Shown piece by piece: positions 4,189-6,253 of a stretch of 6,253 nucleotides of DNA; the first letter of the stretch is position 1, and every line of letters begins with the position of its first letter. The notes under the pieces were generated by a model. That model was not told the DNA's origin, searched no databases, and was given only the letters and a program-made list of their open reading frames with translations. Made by a program: the position numbers and the translations under genes. The DNA is from an uncultured bacterium (lineage in GTDB: Bacteria; Verrucomicrobiota; Kiritimatiellia; CAIKKV01; CAITUY01), in NCBI GenBank assembly GCA_903934155.1, contig CAIZMS010000075.1, forward strand, positions 1 through 6,253, given 5' to 3'.

Positions 4189-6253
4189 ATGAATACGAAG
4201 CGCAGTCGGTTATATGTCGTCATGGGCCCTCTGCTGGGCATTCTGGCGCTGGTTCTTTACGCAATGACGCTCAGTCAGGGAGCCTATCCCGGCGAGTCCG
4301 CCAATATGATGGTCACGGAACTGGGATTGAACCCGCTTGGCCTCTCAGGGCATTTGATCGGGAGTTGGGTGGTTAGCCTGGTTTCCGGGTTGCCGATGGG
4401 CTCTGTTTCCACCCGGTTGAATGTCCTGAGCGCGGTTTGTGCGGCAGGAGCGGTCGGGTTGTTTTTCCGGATACTGGCCGACGCCGTGTGGGCGGTGATT
4501 CCGGTTACCGATCTGAATGTTCGTGCCGCAAATCGAGCTTCCCTTCTGGCGGGGGTGGTCGGAAGCGTCGCGCTGATGGGGGCGATCCCCTTCTGGTATG
4601 CGGCCAACCGGTTCCATCCCGCGACATTTGACCTGTTACTCCTGTTCATCCTGACGAAACTTCTGATGACCTTTATCCGTCGGGCCTCGGTCTGGGTGGG
4701 CTTGGTGTTTGCCTTTCTCTACGGGGCGATTGCGGTTGAGTTTGCTACCCTGGTTGTTTTTGGCCCGCTGGTTCTGATGGGATTGTTCTACGCCCTTTGG
4801 ATCAATGGCGACTTGCGTTGGGGGCGGGTTCTGCCCTTGGCGGGATGCCTTCTGGTGGGGATGCTTTTTTATGGTCCTGCGGCGTGGCATTTGCAGGGGT
4901 CCCAAACCTTCCAGTTAAGTCAGGGCGGCGGATTTTGGCAGGCGCTTGTCTATGTCCTGAAAGGACAATACCAGCTCATCGCCAAAAGCCTTCCCCAGGT
5001 TGGCTGGCTTCTGGTTATCATTGTGGGTATTGTTCCCTGGCTTGCCGTCCTGGTGGTCGGGCGCCGCGGGTTGAATGAGGAAAAGGACTGGGGACTCTAC
5101 ATCCTGCATCTCATTCTGACCGGTGTGGTGGTGGCGGTATTGTTCAATGTTCCCTTTTCTCCCTGGCGCATTCTGGGTCCCTGGCGGCTGTTGGTGACCC
5201 CCTATGTTCTCCTGGCCTTTACCCTCGGGTACCTGGCGGCCTATTGGTCGCTGATTTCCCGCCTGTCCTTTCAGAACGCCGATGAGGATGAGACCGGCAA
5301 ACTCTGGTGGCGCGAGTATGGCGGCCTGTTTCCGGCGATTCTGTTGCTGTCGGCTACGGTAACGGCCGGAGTTTTGAATTTTCCAGTGGCGGATGCTCGT
5401 CCGGCGGGAGTGGTCAATGCCTATGCCCGTTCCGTGGTGAAGGCGGCCGCCGGGCGTGAGTGGCTGGTGACCGACGGGACCCTCGACAGTAATTTCCAAA
5501 TTGCGGCTCATGAAACCGGATCTCCTCTGCGTCTTTTCAACCTTCAGTTGGGAAACAATGTCCTTTACATGAGGAGCCTGGCGAAGTCGTTTGACGATGT
5601 CCGGCTGAAGTCTCTGGCCGAAGTGGATGGACTGGCGTTCATGCGGCAATGGGTGGAGACGGATTCCCGGTTTTCCGAAAAAACGGTTTTCCTGAGTTTT
5701 CCCGACCTGTGGCTTTCGGCCGGGATGCAGCCGATTCCCGACCGGATGATGTTTTCCGGGGTTCGTGCTCTTTCCGAGGTAGCCCCCGAGGCGCTGTGGG
5801 CCCGGCATCAGGAGTATTGGACATCGCCGCTTCTGGCGGATCTGATCCGGCTCCGGAAGACGGATCCCATGCTTTCCCAGACGGCGGGTGCGGTGATCCG
5901 GCATCTGAGTATGGTGGCCAACAATCTTGGTGTGGTGATGGAGGATGCCGGGTGGCGGAAGCAGGCCTATGAGGCGTATCTCAAGGCCCGCGAATTGGAG
6001 CCGAACAACATCAGCGCGATGTTAAACCAGTTGACAATGGTGGAACGCGGATATGCCGCACCGGATTCGGCGAAGATCAAGGAGGACTTCAAGGAGTTCA
6101 CCAAGACGCTCAAGCAGAAGCTTCAAATCTGGCAGTTGTCGCGCGTCTACGGGTATGTCCGGATGCCCGAGGCTTATGCCAACCTCGGCATGACCTGGGC
6201 GTTTTCGGGGCAGCCGGGCATGGCGGTGGCGGGATACAAGCGGGCCATTGAGC
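4189..6253 (+). CDS. DUF2723-like polytopic membrane protein with C-terminal TPR repeats (3' end outside window)
   Basis: An open frame runs from the ATG at 4189 to the right edge with no stop, giving 688 residues so far. After a basic start (MNTKRSR) comes a membrane segment (8-28), then a loop with Y33-P-G-E36-S-A and, after a second segment, LP-x-G with R76-L-N-V-L-S81-A82. This is the layout of DUF2723 proteins (usually G-D/E-S near the first loop and a later LN-x-x-SA). An acidic residue in the first loop after TM1, here E36, is where GT-C glycosyltransferases carry their catalytic acid. About eleven membrane segments extend to about residue 398. A soluble part follows, with WLVTDGTLDSNFQIAA (about 426-441). 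TPR-like repeats start near residue 577 (NNLG...AYEAYLKARELEPNN), with another at about 664 (ANLG...AVAGYKRAIE) running off the edge. The likely role is membrane-linked sugar transfer or a related envelope function, with the TPR part binding partners; the substrate is unknown. The start lacks a strong ribosome binding site, and an internal ATG at 4222 is an alternative. Confidence 0.88.
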   Translation, partial: MNTKRSRLYVVMGPLLGILALVLYAMTLSQGAYPGESANMMVTELGLNPLGLSGHLIGSWVVSLVSGLPMGSVSTRLNVLSAVCAAGAVGLFFRILADAVWAVIPVTDLNVRAANRASLLAGVVGSVALMGAIPFWYAANRFHPATFDLLLLFILTKLLMTFIRRASVWVGLVFAFLYGAIAVEFATLVVFGPLVLMGLFYALWINGDLRWGRVLPLAGCLLVGMLFYGPAAWHLQGSQTFQLSQGGGFWQALVYVLKGQYQLIAKSLPQVGWLLVIIVGIVPWLAVLVVGRRGLNEEKDWGLYILHLILTGVVVAVLFNVPFSPWRILGPWRLLVTPYVLLAFTLGYLAAYWSLISRLSFQNADEDETGKLWWREYGGLFPAILLLSATVTAGVLNFPVADARPAGVVNAYARSVVKAAAGREWLVTDGTLDSNFQIAAHETGSPLRLFNLQLGNNVLYMRSLAKSFDDVRLKSLAEVDGLAFMRQWVETDSRFSEKTVFLSFPDLWLSAGMQPIPDRMMFSGVRALSEVAPEALWARHQEYWTSPLLADLIRLRKTDPMLSQTAGAVIRHLSMVANNLGVVMEDAGWRKQAYEAYLKARELEPNNISAMLNQLTMVERGYAAPDSAKIKEDFKEFTKTLKQKLQIWQLSRVYGYVRMPEAYANLGMTWAFSGQPGMAVAGYKRAIE
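5917..6253 (+). other. TPR-containing C-terminal region of the DUF2723-like protein
   Basis: Residues 577-609 fit the TPR consensus: N-L-G at positions 579-581, a G at the helix turn (EDAGWRKQ), A-Y-E-A-Y at 593-597, K-A-R-E-L-E-P-N-N at the end. A second unit begins at about residue 661 with AYANLGMTWAFSGQPGMAVA and is cut by the window. The intervening segment (about 615-660) is charged and helical (KIKEDFKEFTKTLKQKL) and could be a degenerate repeat. TPRs usually mediate protein-protein contacts; on which side of the membrane this one lies is not determined. Confidence 0.7.

Noticed and set aside
4915..5904. A 329-codon open frame on the minus strand opposite the DUF2723-like gene
   Set aside because: Its translation is rich in Arg, Gln, Pro, Gly and His with no recognisable domain, as expected from the antisense of a GC-rich membrane-protein gene. 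The plus-strand frame has membrane segments and TPR motifs.

Overview
The window looks like a piece of bacterial chromosome with GC content judged by eye in the mid to high 50s percent. The gene content (a DUF1844 protein, a small winged-helix protein with a coiled-coil front, a DUF2723-like membrane protein with a TPR tail) is most reminiscent of the Planctomycetes-Verrucomicrobia-Lentisphaerae/Kiritimatiellae group. This assignment is inference from family distribution, and no ribosomal or other taxonomic marker is present. No tRNA, rRNA, CRISPR array, insertion sequence or phage gene was seen.

Layout: two genes read leftward (minus strand) from about 676 to beyond base 1. The first is a small protein with an N-terminal coiled coil and a C-terminal HARE-like winged helix; the second is a DUF1844 protein cut by the window edge. 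The stop codon of the first overlaps the Shine-Dalgarno of the second, so they are almost certainly co-translated. A compact intergenic region (677-859) carries a good sigma70-type promoter for each direction and an inverted repeat between them.

Reading rightward from 860, four genes lie close together on the plus strand: folB (dihydroneopterin aldolase), folE (GTP cyclohydrolase I, overlapping folB by 8 bases), a 761-residue polytopic membrane protein with GT-C glycosyltransferase-like features and a soluble C-terminal domain, and a second polytopic protein (DUF2723-like, at least 688 residues, open at the right edge) ending in TPR repeats.

FolE makes 7,8-dihydroneopterin triphosphate from GTP and FolB cleaves dihydroneopterin to 6-hydroxymethyl-dihydropterin, so the first two plus-strand genes are pterin/folate synthesis enzymes. 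The two large membrane proteins are not obviously linked to folate; they look like lipid-linked-sugar-dependent glycosyltransferases, or relatives of them, that merely share the transcription unit. Two poly-G runs inside the first of these, its unassigned C-terminal domain, and the tandem pairing of two different GT-C-like proteins are the points most worth following up. The rest is ordinary housekeeping sequence.
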